Part shown: piece after piece, positions 1 through 8,099 of the stretch | Position numbering within the stretch: the stretch's first letter is position 1 | Layout: the number at the start of each line of letters is the position of its first letter | Assembly: GCF_022348085.1 (NCBI RefSeq) | Contig: NZ_JAKRFN010000026.1 | Location: 26,791 to 90,790, forward strand | DNA from: Mycobacterium sp. PSTR-4-N | GTDB taxonomy: Bacteria > Actinomycetota > Actinomycetes > Mycobacteriales > Mycobacteriaceae | Length of the DNA: 64,000 bases | Direction of reading: 5' to 3' | Notes under the pieces: generated by a model | What the model was told of the DNA's origin: nothing | Database searches by the model: none | Seen by the model: only the letters and a program-made list of their open reading frames with translations | Position numbers and translations under genes: made by a program

Positions 1-1200
1 GCCGGCGTCATCACCGCAGACGGTTCGCGCTCGACGGTCACCGATGCGGCCGCCGCGCAGTTGGCTGCCGTGCCGCCCGACCGCACGCCGCGCACGGTCA
101 CTCTCGACGGCTTGGGTCGCTACCGCGTCATCGGGCTGCACGACCGCCGCGCCGGGTCTCAGACGATCGTCACCGGGCTGCCGCTGTCCGTGGTCGACGA
201 CACCCTGCTGTGGGTCCTCGCCATGTTCTGCGTCGCTGCCGTGCTCGCGTTGATCGCCGCCGCCTTCGCGGGCATCGCGATCGTCCGACGGCAACTGGCG
301 CCCCTGTCCCGGGTGGCGTCGGCGGCGCGCGAGGTGGCCGACCTCGAGCTCGACCGTGGCGAGGTCGACCTGCCGACCCCGATCGTCGCGGTCGACCCGG
401 CCGCCGCGCACACGGAGGTGGGGCGGCTCGGCTCGGCGCTGAACCGGATGCTCGACAGGATCGCGGGTGCGCTGTCGGCGCGGCACGCCAGCGAGACCCG
501 GATCCGCCAGTTCGTGGCCGACGCGAGCCACGAGCTGCGCACCCCGCTCGCCGCGATCCGCGGGTACACCGAGCTCGCGCAGCGCAGGCGCGCCGAGCTG
601 CCCGACGACGTCGCGCACGCGATGAACCGCGTGGAGTCCGAGACGGAGCGCATGACCCGCCTCGTCGAGGACATGCTGCTGCTCGCCCGGCTGGACGCGG
701 GTCGCCCGCTCGAGCGCGAGCCCGTCGACCTGACCCGGCTGGTCGTCGACGCGGTCAGCGACGCCCACGTCGCCGGGCCCGACCACGAGTGGGAGCTCGT
801 CCTGCCCGACGAACCGGTCGCGGTGCCGGGCGACGAGGCCCGGCTCCATCAGGTGTTGGCCAATCTGCTGGCCAATGCGCGCATCCACACGCCGCCGGGC
901 ACCACCGTCACGACGTCGCTGGTAGCGACGGCCGATGGCGTGGTGCTGACCGTCGTCGACGACGGCCCCGGCATCCCGGCTTCCCTGCAGCCCGAGGTCT
1001 TCGAGCGCTTCGCGCGCGGCGATTCCTCGCGGTCGCGCCGCGGGGGCAGCACCGGTCTCGGGTTGGCGATCGTGGCCGCCGTGGTGCGGGCCCACGACGG
1101 GACCATCGTGGTGCGCAGCGTCCCCGGGCGCACCGAATTCGTCGTGACTCTTCCTGTGGATTCACAGCCAAGGCACAGCGGAGACCAATCGGGCGCCTAG
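1..1200 (+). CDS. Two-component sensor histidine kinase, 5'-truncated by the window edge
   Basis: The reading frame is open from base 1, so the true start lies upstream and about 399 C-terminal residues are visible. It is a membrane histidine kinase of the EnvZ/PhoR class that senses outside the cell and phosphorylates a response regulator presumably encoded just upstream. Visible parts, in window residues: a transmembrane segment around 69-95, a HAMP linker to about 155, the H-box SHELRTPL with the phospho-His near residue 177, the N-box NLLANARIHTPP near 288, and G-boxes DDGPGIP and GLGLAI. All catalytic motifs are intact. The GT39/GtrA cassette follows on the same strand after a short gap that holds a palindromic repeat, so the kinase may share regulation with it. 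The signal sensed cannot be read from the sequence. Confidence 0.93.
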   Translation, partial: AGVITADGSRSTVTDAAAAQLAAVPPDRTPRTVTLDGLGRYRVIGLHDRRAGSQTIVTGLPLSVVDDTLLWVLAMFCVAAVLALIAAAFAGIAIVRRQLAPLSRVASAAREVADLELDRGEVDLPTPIVAVDPAAAHTEVGRLGSALNRMLDRIAGALSARHASETRIRQFVADASHELRTPLAAIRGYTELAQRRRAELPDDVAHAMNRVESETERMTRLVEDMLLLARLDAGRPLEREPVDLTRLVVDAVSDAHVAGPDHEWELVLPDEPVAVPGDEARLHQVLANLLANARIHTPPGTTVTTSLVATADGVVLTVVDDGPGIPASLQPEVFERFARGDSSRSRRGGSTGLGLAIVAAVVRAHDGTIVVRSVPGRTEFVVTLPVDSQPRHSGDQSGA

Positions 1201-1211
1201 CGGGGCCGAAG

Positions 1212-3125
1212 ATGATCGAACGGGTGAGCGTGTTGACGTCGGGGCCCGAGGCTGCGCCGAACCCCGGCGAGCAGACGCGAACTGGACTTTTTCACGGCGT
1301 GTCGGCTCGAGTTCGCGTCTGCTCGCCGGGGTTGCTGGTGCTCCTCGTCAGCACGGCCGTGCTGTATCTGTGGAACCTCGGCGCGTCGGGATGGGCCAAC
1401 TCCTTCTACGCCGCCGCGGTGCAGGCCGGCTCGAGCGACGCGACCGCGATGCTGTTCGGTTCCAGCGACGCCGCCAACGCGATCACCGTCGACAAGACAC
1501 CCGCCGCGCTGTGGGTGATGGACCTCTCCGCGCGGGTCTTCGGCTTCTCGCCGTGGAGCATGCTGGCGCCTCAGGCACTGATGGGGGTGGCCGCCGTCGG
1601 CGTGCTCTACGCGTCGGTGCGCCGCGCCGCCGGCCCCGGCGCAGCTCTGCTGGCCGGCTGGATTCTCGCCCTGACACCGGTGGCTGCGCTGATGTTCCGG
1701 TTCAACAACCCGGATGCGTTGCTGGTGTTGATGCTGGTGCTCGGTGCCTACTGCACCCAGCGCGCCTGCGAGAAGGACGCCGGCCGGTGGTGGCTGGTCG
1801 CGGCGGGCGTGGCCGTGGGATTCGGGTTCCTCGCCAAGATGCTGCAGGCGCTGCTGGTGCTGCCGGCGTTCGCCGCCGCCTATCTGATGGCCGGGCCGTC
1901 GCCGCTGCGCCGGAGAGTGCTCGACCTCGGCATCGCCGGGGCCGCGGTTGTGGTCTCGGCCGGCTGGTACCTCGCGCTCGTCGAGCTCTGGCCGTCCGAT
2001 GCGCGACCGTACATCGGCGGCTCGCAGCACAACAGCATTCTCGAATTGACATTGGGCTACAACGGTTTCGGCAGACTGACAGGTAACGAGCCCGGCGGGC
2101 TGGGCAACCTCAACCACGACGTCGGCTGGGGTCGGTTGTTCGGCTTCTCGATGGGTGCCGACATCGGCTGGCTGCTGGTCGCCGCACTCGTCTGCACCGT
2201 CGCCGGGCTGGTGCTGACCCGCCGCGCACCCCGCACCGATGCCACGCGGGCCGCGCTCGTGCTGTGGGGCGGCTGGCTCGTGGTCACCGCCGTCGTGTTC
2301 AGCTTCATGAACGGCATCGTGCACCCGTACTACACCGTGGCGCTGGCACCCGCGATCGCCGCCACCGTCGGCATCGGCGCATCTGCACTGTGGCGCAACC
2401 GAACTGATCCGCGCGCGGCGAGCGCGCTGGCGGCGACGACGGTGGTGACGGTGTTCCTGGCCGCGCAGCTGCTGACCCGCACCCCTGACTGGATGCCGTG
2501 GCTGCGCGTCGCGATCGTGGTCGGTGGAGTGGCGGCCGCGGCACTGATCGTCGTCAACGCGCGGCTGGGGCCCCGGGTGGCGCGGATCGTCGGCGGCCTC
2601 GCCCTCGTGTGCTGCCTGACCGGGCCAGCCGCCTACACGCTGGCGACCGTTGCGACCCCCCACACGGGTGCCATTCCGTCGGTCGGGCCGGCGCGATCGG
2701 GTGGTTTCCCGGGTGGCGGCTTCTTCGGCGGCGGCCCCGGTGGCGGTCTGCTGAGTGCACCGTCACCGCGGCCGGAGCTCACCAGGGTGCTGGCCGCCGA
2801 CGCCGACCGATTCACCTGGGCGGCAGCCGTTGTCGGATCGAACAACGCCGCGGGATATCAGCTCGCCATCGGTGCACCGGTGATGGCGATCGGCGGATTC
2901 AACGGCACCGATCCGGCGCCGACGCTGGCGCAATTCGTCGACGACGTCGCTGCCGGGCGCATCCACTACTTCGTCGCCGGTCGGATGATGACGATGGGCC
3001 GGGCCCCGGAAAGCGGCTCGAAGGAGTCCGTAGCGATCCGCGACTGGGTGGCCGCCAACTTCGTCGCGCGCACCGTCGACGGCACGGTGGTCTACGACCT
3101 GACATCAGTCACAGCCGGCGCATAG
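1212..3125 (+). CDS. GT39 family (GT-C fold) membrane glycosyltransferase, copy 1
   Basis: This 637-residue polytopic membrane protein belongs to the ArnT/PMT_2-like glycosyltransferase family 39. Members transfer a sugar from a polyprenyl-phosphate donor to an acceptor on the outer face of the membrane. About a dozen hydrophobic segments are visible, with the conserved N-terminal block LGASGWANSFYAAA and the loop ITVDKTPAALW. A periplasmic C-terminal domain follows a glycine-rich linker (PGGGFFGGGPGGG). It is paralogous along its whole length to the gene at 4448, but has DKTP where that copy has the family-typical DKPP. The ATG at 1212 puts a 24-bp inverted repeat into residues 17-41. In-frame TTG 1332 or GTG 1338, just before the first membrane segment, are alternatives. 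Acceptor and sugar are unknown. Confidence 0.85.
   Translation: MIERVSVLTSGPEAAPNPGEQTRTGLFHGVSARVRVCSPGLLVLLVSTAVLYLWNLGASGWANSFYAAAVQAGSSDATAMLFGSSDAANAITVDKTPAALWVMDLSARVFGFSPWSMLAPQALMGVAAVGVLYASVRRAAGPGAALLAGWILALTPVAALMFRFNNPDALLVLMLVLGAYCTQRACEKDAGRWWLVAAGVAVGFGFLAKMLQALLVLPAFAAAYLMAGPSPLRRRVLDLGIAGAAVVVSAGWYLALVELWPSDARPYIGGSQHNSILELTLGYNGFGRLTGNEPGGLGNLNHDVGWGRLFGFSMGADIGWLLVAALVCTVAGLVLTRRAPRTDATRAALVLWGGWLVVTAVVFSFMNGIVHPYYTVALAPAIAATVGIGASALWRNRTDPRAASALAATTVVTVFLAAQLLTRTPDWMPWLRVAIVVGGVAAAALIVVNARLGPRVARIVGGLALVCCLTGPAAYTLATVATPHTGAIPSVGPARSGGFPGGGFFGGGPGGGLLSAPSPRPELTRVLAADADRFTWAAAVVGSNNAAGYQLAIGAPVMAIGGFNGTDPAPTLAQFVDDVAAGRIHYFVAGRMMTMGRAPESGSKESVAIRDWVAANFVARTVDGTVVYDLTSVTAGA
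1260..1333. repeat. Perfect 24-bp inverted repeat (palindromic element)
   Basis: Bases 1260-1283 and 1310-1333 are exact reverse complements over 24 of 24 positions, with a 26-base loop. The element lies between the sensor kinase stop and the first membrane segment of the next gene. It therefore sits either in the intergenic gap or in the extreme 5' coding end of the GT39 gene, depending on the true start. Such a long perfect stem resembles other palindromic elements in this window at 6363-6422, 6990-7037 and 12841-12911, though the base sequence differs. Confidence 0.9.
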
Positions 3126-3137
3126 CTCGGGCCAACG

Positions 3138-4451
3138 ATGAGCACACAGAAGCGACAGAACATGGACACCATGACACCTACCGACACCGTGGCCGAGACA
3201 CGTTGTGGCCGAACCCCTGTCGAACGTCGACCCCACGCAGCCCGCACCGCCCGGGTCACCGGGGCGCCGGTCCTCGACGTCGTCGTTCCCGTCTACAACG
3301 AGCAGGCCGTCCTGGCCGACTCGGTGTATCGGCTGCACCGGTATCTCAGCGATGCGGTGCCTTTTACGGCCCGCATCACGATCGCCGACAACGCCAGCAC
3401 CGATGACACCCCGCGTATCGCTGCGGAACTCGCCGCCGAGTTGGATGGGGTACGCATGGTCCGTCTGGAGGAGAAGGGGCGCGGACGCGCACTGCACCAC
3501 GTCTGGTCGACCTCCGACGCGGCGGTGCTCGTCTACACCGACGTCGACCTGTCCACCGACCTGGCCGCGCTCGGCCCCTTGGTGGCGCCGCTGATCTCCG
3601 GCCACTCGGACCTCGCGATCGGCACCCGGCTGGCGCGCGGCGCACACGTCACCCGCGGACCGAAGCGGGAAATCATCTCCCGCTGCTACAACCTCATCCT
3701 CAAATCCACACTGTCCGCGCGGTTCTCCGACGCACAGTGCGGATTCAAGGCGATCCGCGCGGATGTCGCGGCCCGCCTGCTGCCCTACATCGAAGACACC
3801 GGGTGGTTCTTCGACACCGAGCTGCTGGTGCTCGCCGAACGCAGCGGACTGCGCATCCACGAGGTCCCCGTCGACTGGGTCGACGATCCCGACAGCCGCG
3901 TCGACATCGTCGCGACGGCAGCAGCCGATCTGCGCGGCATCGGGCGGCTGCTGCGCGGATTCGCCAGCGGCGCGATCCCGGTGAACATGATCGCTGCCCA
4001 GCTGAGTCCGTCCCAGCAGCCGGCAGCGCCCAGCTCGCTGCTGCGGCAAGTGGTGCGATTCGGAGCGATCGGGGTCGCGTCGACGATCGCCTACATCGTG
4101 CTGTTCATGCTGTTGCGGGGCAGCGTCGGCGCCCAGTGGGCGAACCTCTTGGCTCTGTTGCTCACCGCGATCGGCAACACCGCGGCCAACCGCCGCTTCA
4201 CCTTCGGTGTCCGCGGTCAGTCCCGGCTCGCTCAGCACCATCTCGAAGGACTCATCGTCTTCGGGGTCGCGCTCGGCATCACCAGCGGATCGCTGAGCCT
4301 GCTGCACGCCACCTCCGCGGCACCGCACCGCATGGTCGAACTGGCGGTGCTGATCGGCGCCAACCTGCTCGCCACCGTGGTCCGCTTCGTCCTGTTGCGC
4401 GGCTGGGTGTTCCATCCGCGCCGCACCGCCACCGAAGGAGTCGCCCGATGA
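3138..4451 (+). CDS. Fused GT2 polyprenyl-phosphate glycosyltransferase and GtrA-family flippase
   Basis: This 437-residue protein joins two functions that are usually separate. Residues about 45-270 are a GT-A glycosyltransferase family 2 domain (VVVPVYNE, the metal-binding DVD at 135-137, and the QCGFKAI block). By family knowledge this domain makes a polyprenyl-phosphate-linked sugar on the cytoplasmic face. Residues about 295-430 form four membrane helices of the GtrA family (start RFGAIGVAST, motif NRRFTFG), thought to help move the lipid-linked sugar across the membrane. The ATG at 3138 follows the copy-1 GT39 gene by 12 bases and the stop overlaps the next start (ATGA). The position between two GT39 genes suggests it makes and exports their donor. 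Other in-frame ATGs at 3162 and 3171 are possible starts. Confidence 0.9.
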   Translation: MSTQKRQNMDTMTPTDTVAETRCGRTPVERRPHAARTARVTGAPVLDVVVPVYNEQAVLADSVYRLHRYLSDAVPFTARITIADNASTDDTPRIAAELAAELDGVRMVRLEEKGRGRALHHVWSTSDAAVLVYTDVDLSTDLAALGPLVAPLISGHSDLAIGTRLARGAHVTRGPKREIISRCYNLILKSTLSARFSDAQCGFKAIRADVAARLLPYIEDTGWFFDTELLVLAERSGLRIHEVPVDWVDDPDSRVDIVATAAADLRGIGRLLRGFASGAIPVNMIAAQLSPSQQPAAPSSLLRQVVRFGAIGVASTIAYIVLFMLLRGSVGAQWANLLALLLTAIGNTAANRRFTFGVRGQSRLAQHHLEGLIVFGVALGITSGSLSLLHATSAAPHRMVELAVLIGANLLATVVRFVLLRGWVFHPRRTATEGVAR

Positions 4452-6358
4452 CCCTCACTGCCGATTCCTCGGTCACCACCGCACCCGTGCCCGCGCGTGA
4501 GCCGGCGGCGCGATGGCACCGGTTCGCACTCGCCGCCCTGCTGGCCGCCACCGCGGTGCTGTACCTGTGGGGTCTGGGTTCGAGTGGCTGGGCCAACGAT
4601 TTCTATGCCGCGGCCGCGCAGGCCGGCACCCAGAGCTGGAAGGCTTGGCTGTTCGCATCCCTCGATTCCGGCAACGCGATCACCGTGGACAAGCCGCCGG
4701 TGTCGATCTGGTTCATGGCGCTGTCCGGCCGGCTGTTCGGCTTCAGCCCGTTCACGATGCTGCTGCCGCAGGCGCTGATGGGCGTGGCATCGGTGGGCGT
4801 GCTCTACGCGGCGGTGCGCCGGGTCAGCGGGCCGGGTGCCGGTCTGATCGCCGGCGCCGCGCTCGCCGTCATGCCGGTGGCGGCGTCGATGTTCCGCTAC
4901 AACAACCCCGATGCGCTGCTGGTGCTGTTGCTCGTGGTGGCGGCTTATCTGACGGTGCGCGCCATCGAGACCGGACGTACCCGCTGGATGGTCGGTGCAG
5001 GAGTGGTCCTGGGCGTGGCGTTCCTGACCAAGATGCTGCAGGCGTTCCTCGTGGTGCCCGGGTTGGCGCTCGCGTTCCTGGTCGCGGCGCCGATCGCGTT
5101 CTGGCCGCGGGTCCGGGCGTTGCTGGCCGGTGGCGTCGCGATGGTGGCGACCGCGGGACCGTTCCTGGCGCTGGTCAGCCTGTGGCCGGCGGATTCGCGG
5201 CCCTACATCGGCGGGTCCACCGACAACTCTCTGCTGCAGCTCGCTCTGGGCTACAACGGAATTCAGCGCATCGCCGGTCGGGGCGAGGGTCCCGGGGGCG
5301 GGGGCCCGGGCATGGGTGACGGTCCGGGCGGCGGGGCGCACGTGTTCTTCGGCGGTACCCCCGGCATCGGCCGGATGTTCGGCCCGTCGTTCGGTGCCGA
5401 GGTGTCCTGGCTGCTGCCCGCGGCGCTGATCGGGCTGGTGGCGCTGCTGTGGTCCACCCGCCGCGCGCCGCGGACGTCGCCACTGCGAGCCAGTCTCTTG
5501 CTGTGGGGCGGCTGGCTGCTGGTCACCGCCGCCGTGTTCAGCTTCATGGACGGCATCATCCACCCGTACTACACGCTGGCGCTGGCGCCGGCGGTTGCCG
5601 CTCTGATCGGGATCAGCGCGGCTGAGCTGTGGCGCGCCCGGCAGTTCTGGGCGGCGCGGGCGGTGCTGGCGGTGATGTCGGCGGGCACCGGGGTGTGGGC
5701 GTTCGCGCTTCTCGGCCGAGCGCCGGGGTGGCAGCCGTGGCTGCGCTGGGTGGTGCTGATCGGTTCGCTCGCGGTGGCTGTGCTGCTGGTGGCGGGTGTG
5801 CAGCGGTGGGGCAGGCTCGCGGCGGCAGTGGCTGGCGCCGCGCTCATCCTGGGGGCTGCCGCCCCCGCGGCATACGCGATCGAGACGGCGGCCCGTCCCG
5901 CCAGCGGGCCGGGCGCCATGGCCGGCCCGGCGGCTGCGCACGCCGACTTCGGCAGTTTCGGCGACATGCCCGGCGGGCCGGGTGGGCCCGGCGGTCCCGG
6001 CGGTCCGGGGTTCGTGCGCGCATCGGACAACGTCGCGCTGCAGAACCTGGTGAAAGCAACCGACAATCGTTGGGCCGCAGCGAGTGTCGGCTCGATGACG
6101 GCGAGCAGCCTGGAGTTGAGCACCGGCACCTCGGTGATGGCGATCGGCGGCTTCATGGGCAGTGACCCGTCGCCGACGCTGGCGCAATTCCAGCAGTACG
6201 TCGACGACGGTCAGGTGCGTTACTTCATCGCCGGCGGCGACGGCGGCCCCGGTCGCCACCGGGACAGCGGTTCCGCCGCGGAGATCACCGCCTGGGTGAA
6301 GAAGACCTTCACCCCGCGCGACGTGGGCGGCGCGACGGTCTACGACCTCGCGCATTAG
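4448..6358 (+). CDS. GT39 family (GT-C fold) membrane glycosyltransferase, copy 2
   Basis: This 636-residue polytopic membrane protein is a paralogue of the gene at 1212 and starts with an ATGA overlap on the GtrB/GtrA fusion gene. It shows the same framework: LGSSGWANDFYAAA in the first extracytoplasmic loop, ITVDKPPVSIW, the pattern MFRYNNPDALLVLLL, PYIGGSTDNS, and IIHPYYTLALAP near the middle. It has two glycine-rich stretches: GPGGGGPGMGDGPGGG near residue 285, and a collagen-like run of GGP units near residue 510. The conserved C-terminal block SVMAIGGFMGSDPSPTLAQF matches that of copy 1. It probably transfers a sugar from polyprenyl phosphate to a cell-envelope acceptor. Two different GT-C enzymes in one operon suggest two successive or alternative acceptors. 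Confidence 0.87.
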   Translation: MTLTADSSVTTAPVPAREPAARWHRFALAALLAATAVLYLWGLGSSGWANDFYAAAAQAGTQSWKAWLFASLDSGNAITVDKPPVSIWFMALSGRLFGFSPFTMLLPQALMGVASVGVLYAAVRRVSGPGAGLIAGAALAVMPVAASMFRYNNPDALLVLLLVVAAYLTVRAIETGRTRWMVGAGVVLGVAFLTKMLQAFLVVPGLALAFLVAAPIAFWPRVRALLAGGVAMVATAGPFLALVSLWPADSRPYIGGSTDNSLLQLALGYNGIQRIAGRGEGPGGGGPGMGDGPGGGAHVFFGGTPGIGRMFGPSFGAEVSWLLPAALIGLVALLWSTRRAPRTSPLRASLLLWGGWLLVTAAVFSFMDGIIHPYYTLALAPAVAALIGISAAELWRARQFWAARAVLAVMSAGTGVWAFALLGRAPGWQPWLRWVVLIGSLAVAVLLVAGVQRWGRLAAAVAGAALILGAAAPAAYAIETAARPASGPGAMAGPAAAHADFGSFGDMPGGPGGPGGPGGPGFVRASDNVALQNLVKATDNRWAAASVGSMTASSLELSTGTSVMAIGGFMGSDPSPTLAQFQQYVDDGQVRYFIAGGDGGPGRHRDSGSAAEITAWVKKTFTPRDVGGATVYDLAH

Positions 6359-6362
6359 TCAG

Positions 6363-6422
6363 CCGAGCGTGGGTGTTGTGTACGACTCGCTGTCGCGATG
6401 CGTGCACAACCCCCACGCTCGG
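6363..6422. repeat. Palindromic repeat, family A copy 1
   Basis: The arms 6363-6384 and 6401-6422 are 22 bases each and pair at 20 positions, with one of the two exceptions a G-T wobble, around a 16-base loop. The right arm contains the core GTGCACAACCCCCAC, which is identical to the right arm of the repeat at 6990-7037. It begins five bases after the GT39 stop codon and ends 64 bases before the carbonic anhydrase start. It could act as a terminator hairpin or as a dispersed repeat. Confidence 0.88.
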
Positions 6423-6486
6423 AACGGTTGCGCGCGGGCTGATTCTTAACAGTGACGCTGTGCAGCCGCATCTCTACGGTCGCGCC

Positions 6487-6978
6487 ATGTCGGTGACAGA
6501 CGAGTACCTGAGGAACAACGAGGAGTTCGCGAAGACGTTCTCCGGGCCGTTGCCGCTGCCGCCCAGCAGGCATGTCGCCGTTGTCGCCTGCATGGATGCG
6601 CGGCTGAACGTGTATCGGATCCTCGGGCTCTCCGATGGCGAGGCGCACGTCATCCGCAACGCCGGCGGCGTCGTCACCGACGACGAGATCCGCTCCCTGG
6701 CGATCAGTCAGCGCCTGCTGGGCACTCGAGAGATCATCCTCATCCACCACACCGACTGCGGCATGCTGACATTCACCGACGACGAGTTCAAGCGCGATAT
6801 CCAGGAGGAGACCGGGATCAAGCCGGAATGGGCCGCCGAATCGTTCGGCGATCTCGACGAGGACGTCCGCCAGTCGCTGCGCCGCATCGAAGCGAGCCCG
6901 TTCGTCACACAGCACGAGTCTCTGCGCGGCTTCGTCTTCGATGTCGCGACCGGCAGGCTCACCGAAGTCACGTTGTAG
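6487..6978 (+). CDS. canA: Beta-class carbonic anhydrase
   Basis: This 163-residue cytosolic enzyme interconverts carbon dioxide and bicarbonate. The zinc site is readable: Cys35 and Asp37 in ACMDAR, His88 and Cys91 in HHTDCGM, the same numbering and length as M. tuberculosis Rv1284. The ATG at 6487 was chosen because it opens on MSVTDEYL like that family, whereas the longer frame would read into the upstream palindrome. Its position just before cysD is the same as in M. tuberculosis. It is flanked on both sides by copies of one palindromic repeat family, so it is probably transcribed apart from the GT39 cassette. Confidence 0.95.
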   Translation: MSVTDEYLRNNEEFAKTFSGPLPLPPSRHVAVVACMDARLNVYRILGLSDGEAHVIRNAGGVVTDDEIRSLAISQRLLGTREIILIHHTDCGMLTFTDDEFKRDIQEETGIKPEWAAESFGDLDEDVRQSLRRIEASPFVTQHESLRGFVFDVATGRLTEVTL

Positions 6979-6989
6979 CCGCCTCGACT

Positions 6990-7037
6990 GTGGGGGTTGT
7001 GCACGCCCGCCGCCCGTGTCGCGTGCACAACCCCCAC
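6990..7037. repeat. Palindromic repeat, family A copy 2
   Basis: Bases 6990-7006 and 7021-7037 are perfect 17-base reverse complements around a 14-base loop. The arms can be extended outward by a few bases with mismatches (toward 7042). The core GTGCACAACCCCCACGCTCGG is shared with the repeat at 6363-6422. It starts 11 bases after the canA stop codon. Confidence 0.88.
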
Positions 7038-7137
7038 GCTCGGCGCCTCCGAACCGTTGACACCTGCAGGCCCAGCGATTACATTGCCCGGTGATGATCG
7101 TAATTCTGGTCAAATCTACCAACTTTGCAGGGAAACG

Positions 7138-8067
7138 ATGACGACGACCGAAGACACCGCGGTCAACGCGGGTCGCTACGAGCTGAGCCACCTGCGTGCG
7201 CTCGAAGCTGAAGCCATCCACATCATCAGGGAGGTGGCCGCCGAGTTCGAGCGGCCGGTGCTGCTGTTCTCCGGCGGCAAGGACTCGATCGTGATGCTGC
7301 ACCTGGCGCTCAAGGCGTTCGCGCCCGGCCGACTGCCATTCCCGGTGATGCACGTCGACACGGGCCACAACTTCGACGAGGTCCTGGCCGCACGCGACGA
7401 GCTGGTCGCCCAGTCGGGCGTGCGCCTGGTGGTGGCCAGTGTTCAAGAGGACATCGACGCGGGCCGCGTGGTCGAGACGATTCCCTCGCGCAACCCGATG
7501 CAGACGTTCACGCTGCTGCGGGCCATCCGGGAGAACAAGTTCGATGCCGCATTCGGTGGGGCGCGCCGCGACGAGGAGAAGGCGCGCGCCAAGGAGCGCG
7601 TGTTCAGCTTCCGCGACGAGTTCGGCCAGTGGGACCCGAAGAACCAGCGCCCCGAGCTGTGGAACCTGTACAACGGCCGGCACCGCAAGGGTGAGCACAT
7701 CCGCGCCTTTCCGCTGTCGAACTGGACCGAGTTCGACATTTGGTCCTACATCGGTGCCGAGAAGATCAAGCTGCCGTCGATCTACTACGCGCATGAGCGC
7801 AAGGTGTTCGAGCGCGACGGCATGCTGCTGGCGGTGCACAAGTTCATGCAGCCGCGCAAGGACGAGCCGGTGATCGAGAAGACCGTGCGGTTCCGCACCG
7901 TCGGCGACGTCACCTGCACCGGCTGTGTCGAGTCGACGGCGGCGACGGTGTCCGAGGTGATCGCCGAGACCGCTGTGTCGCGTTTGACCGAGCGGGGCGC
8001 GACGCGAGCCGATGACCGGATCTCCGAGGCGGGGATGGAAGACCGCAAGCGTGAGGGGTACTTCTGA
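7138..8067 (+). CDS. cysD: Sulfate adenylyltransferase subunit 2
   Basis: This 309-residue subunit catalyses ATP sulfurylation of sulfate to adenosine phosphosulfate (APS), with CysN supplying GTP-driven energy. The PP-loop ATP-pyrophosphatase motif FSGGKDS is at about residues 44-50, and the family hallmarks HVDTGHNFDE, GGARRDEEKARAKER and PLSNWTEFDIW follow in order. The start ATG at 7138 has GGAAACG just before it. It is the first gene of a sulfate-assimilation operon continuing into cysNC 32 bases downstream. The gap of about 100 bases after the palindromic repeat probably holds the operon promoter, but no clear consensus was identified. Confidence 0.97.
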   Translation: MTTTEDTAVNAGRYELSHLRALEAEAIHIIREVAAEFERPVLLFSGGKDSIVMLHLALKAFAPGRLPFPVMHVDTGHNFDEVLAARDELVAQSGVRLVVASVQEDIDAGRVVETIPSRNPMQTFTLLRAIRENKFDAAFGGARRDEEKARAKERVFSFRDEFGQWDPKNQRPELWNLYNGRHRKGEHIRAFPLSNWTEFDIWSYIGAEKIKLPSIYYAHERKVFERDGMLLAVHKFMQPRKDEPVIEKTVRFRTVGDVTCTGCVESTAATVSEVIAETAVSRLTERGATRADDRISEAGMEDRKREGYF

Positions 8068-8099
8068 CATGGGGCGAGCGAAGCGACGGGGGAAATAGC

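Noticed and set aside
1197..2663. Long open frame on the minus strand opposite the first GT39 gene
   Set aside because: It is Arg/His/Gln/Gly-rich with no domain pattern, as expected of the complement of a GC-rich membrane protein gene.
5960..6015. GC-rich GGP repeat as a tandem repeat locus or CRISPR
   Set aside because: It is a coding repeat of Gly-Gly-Pro within the second GT39; there are no spacers.
3105..6355. Long minus-strand frames opposite the GtrA fusion and the second GT39 gene
   Set aside because: Composition is that of a shadow frame and the plus-strand genes have full family motifs.
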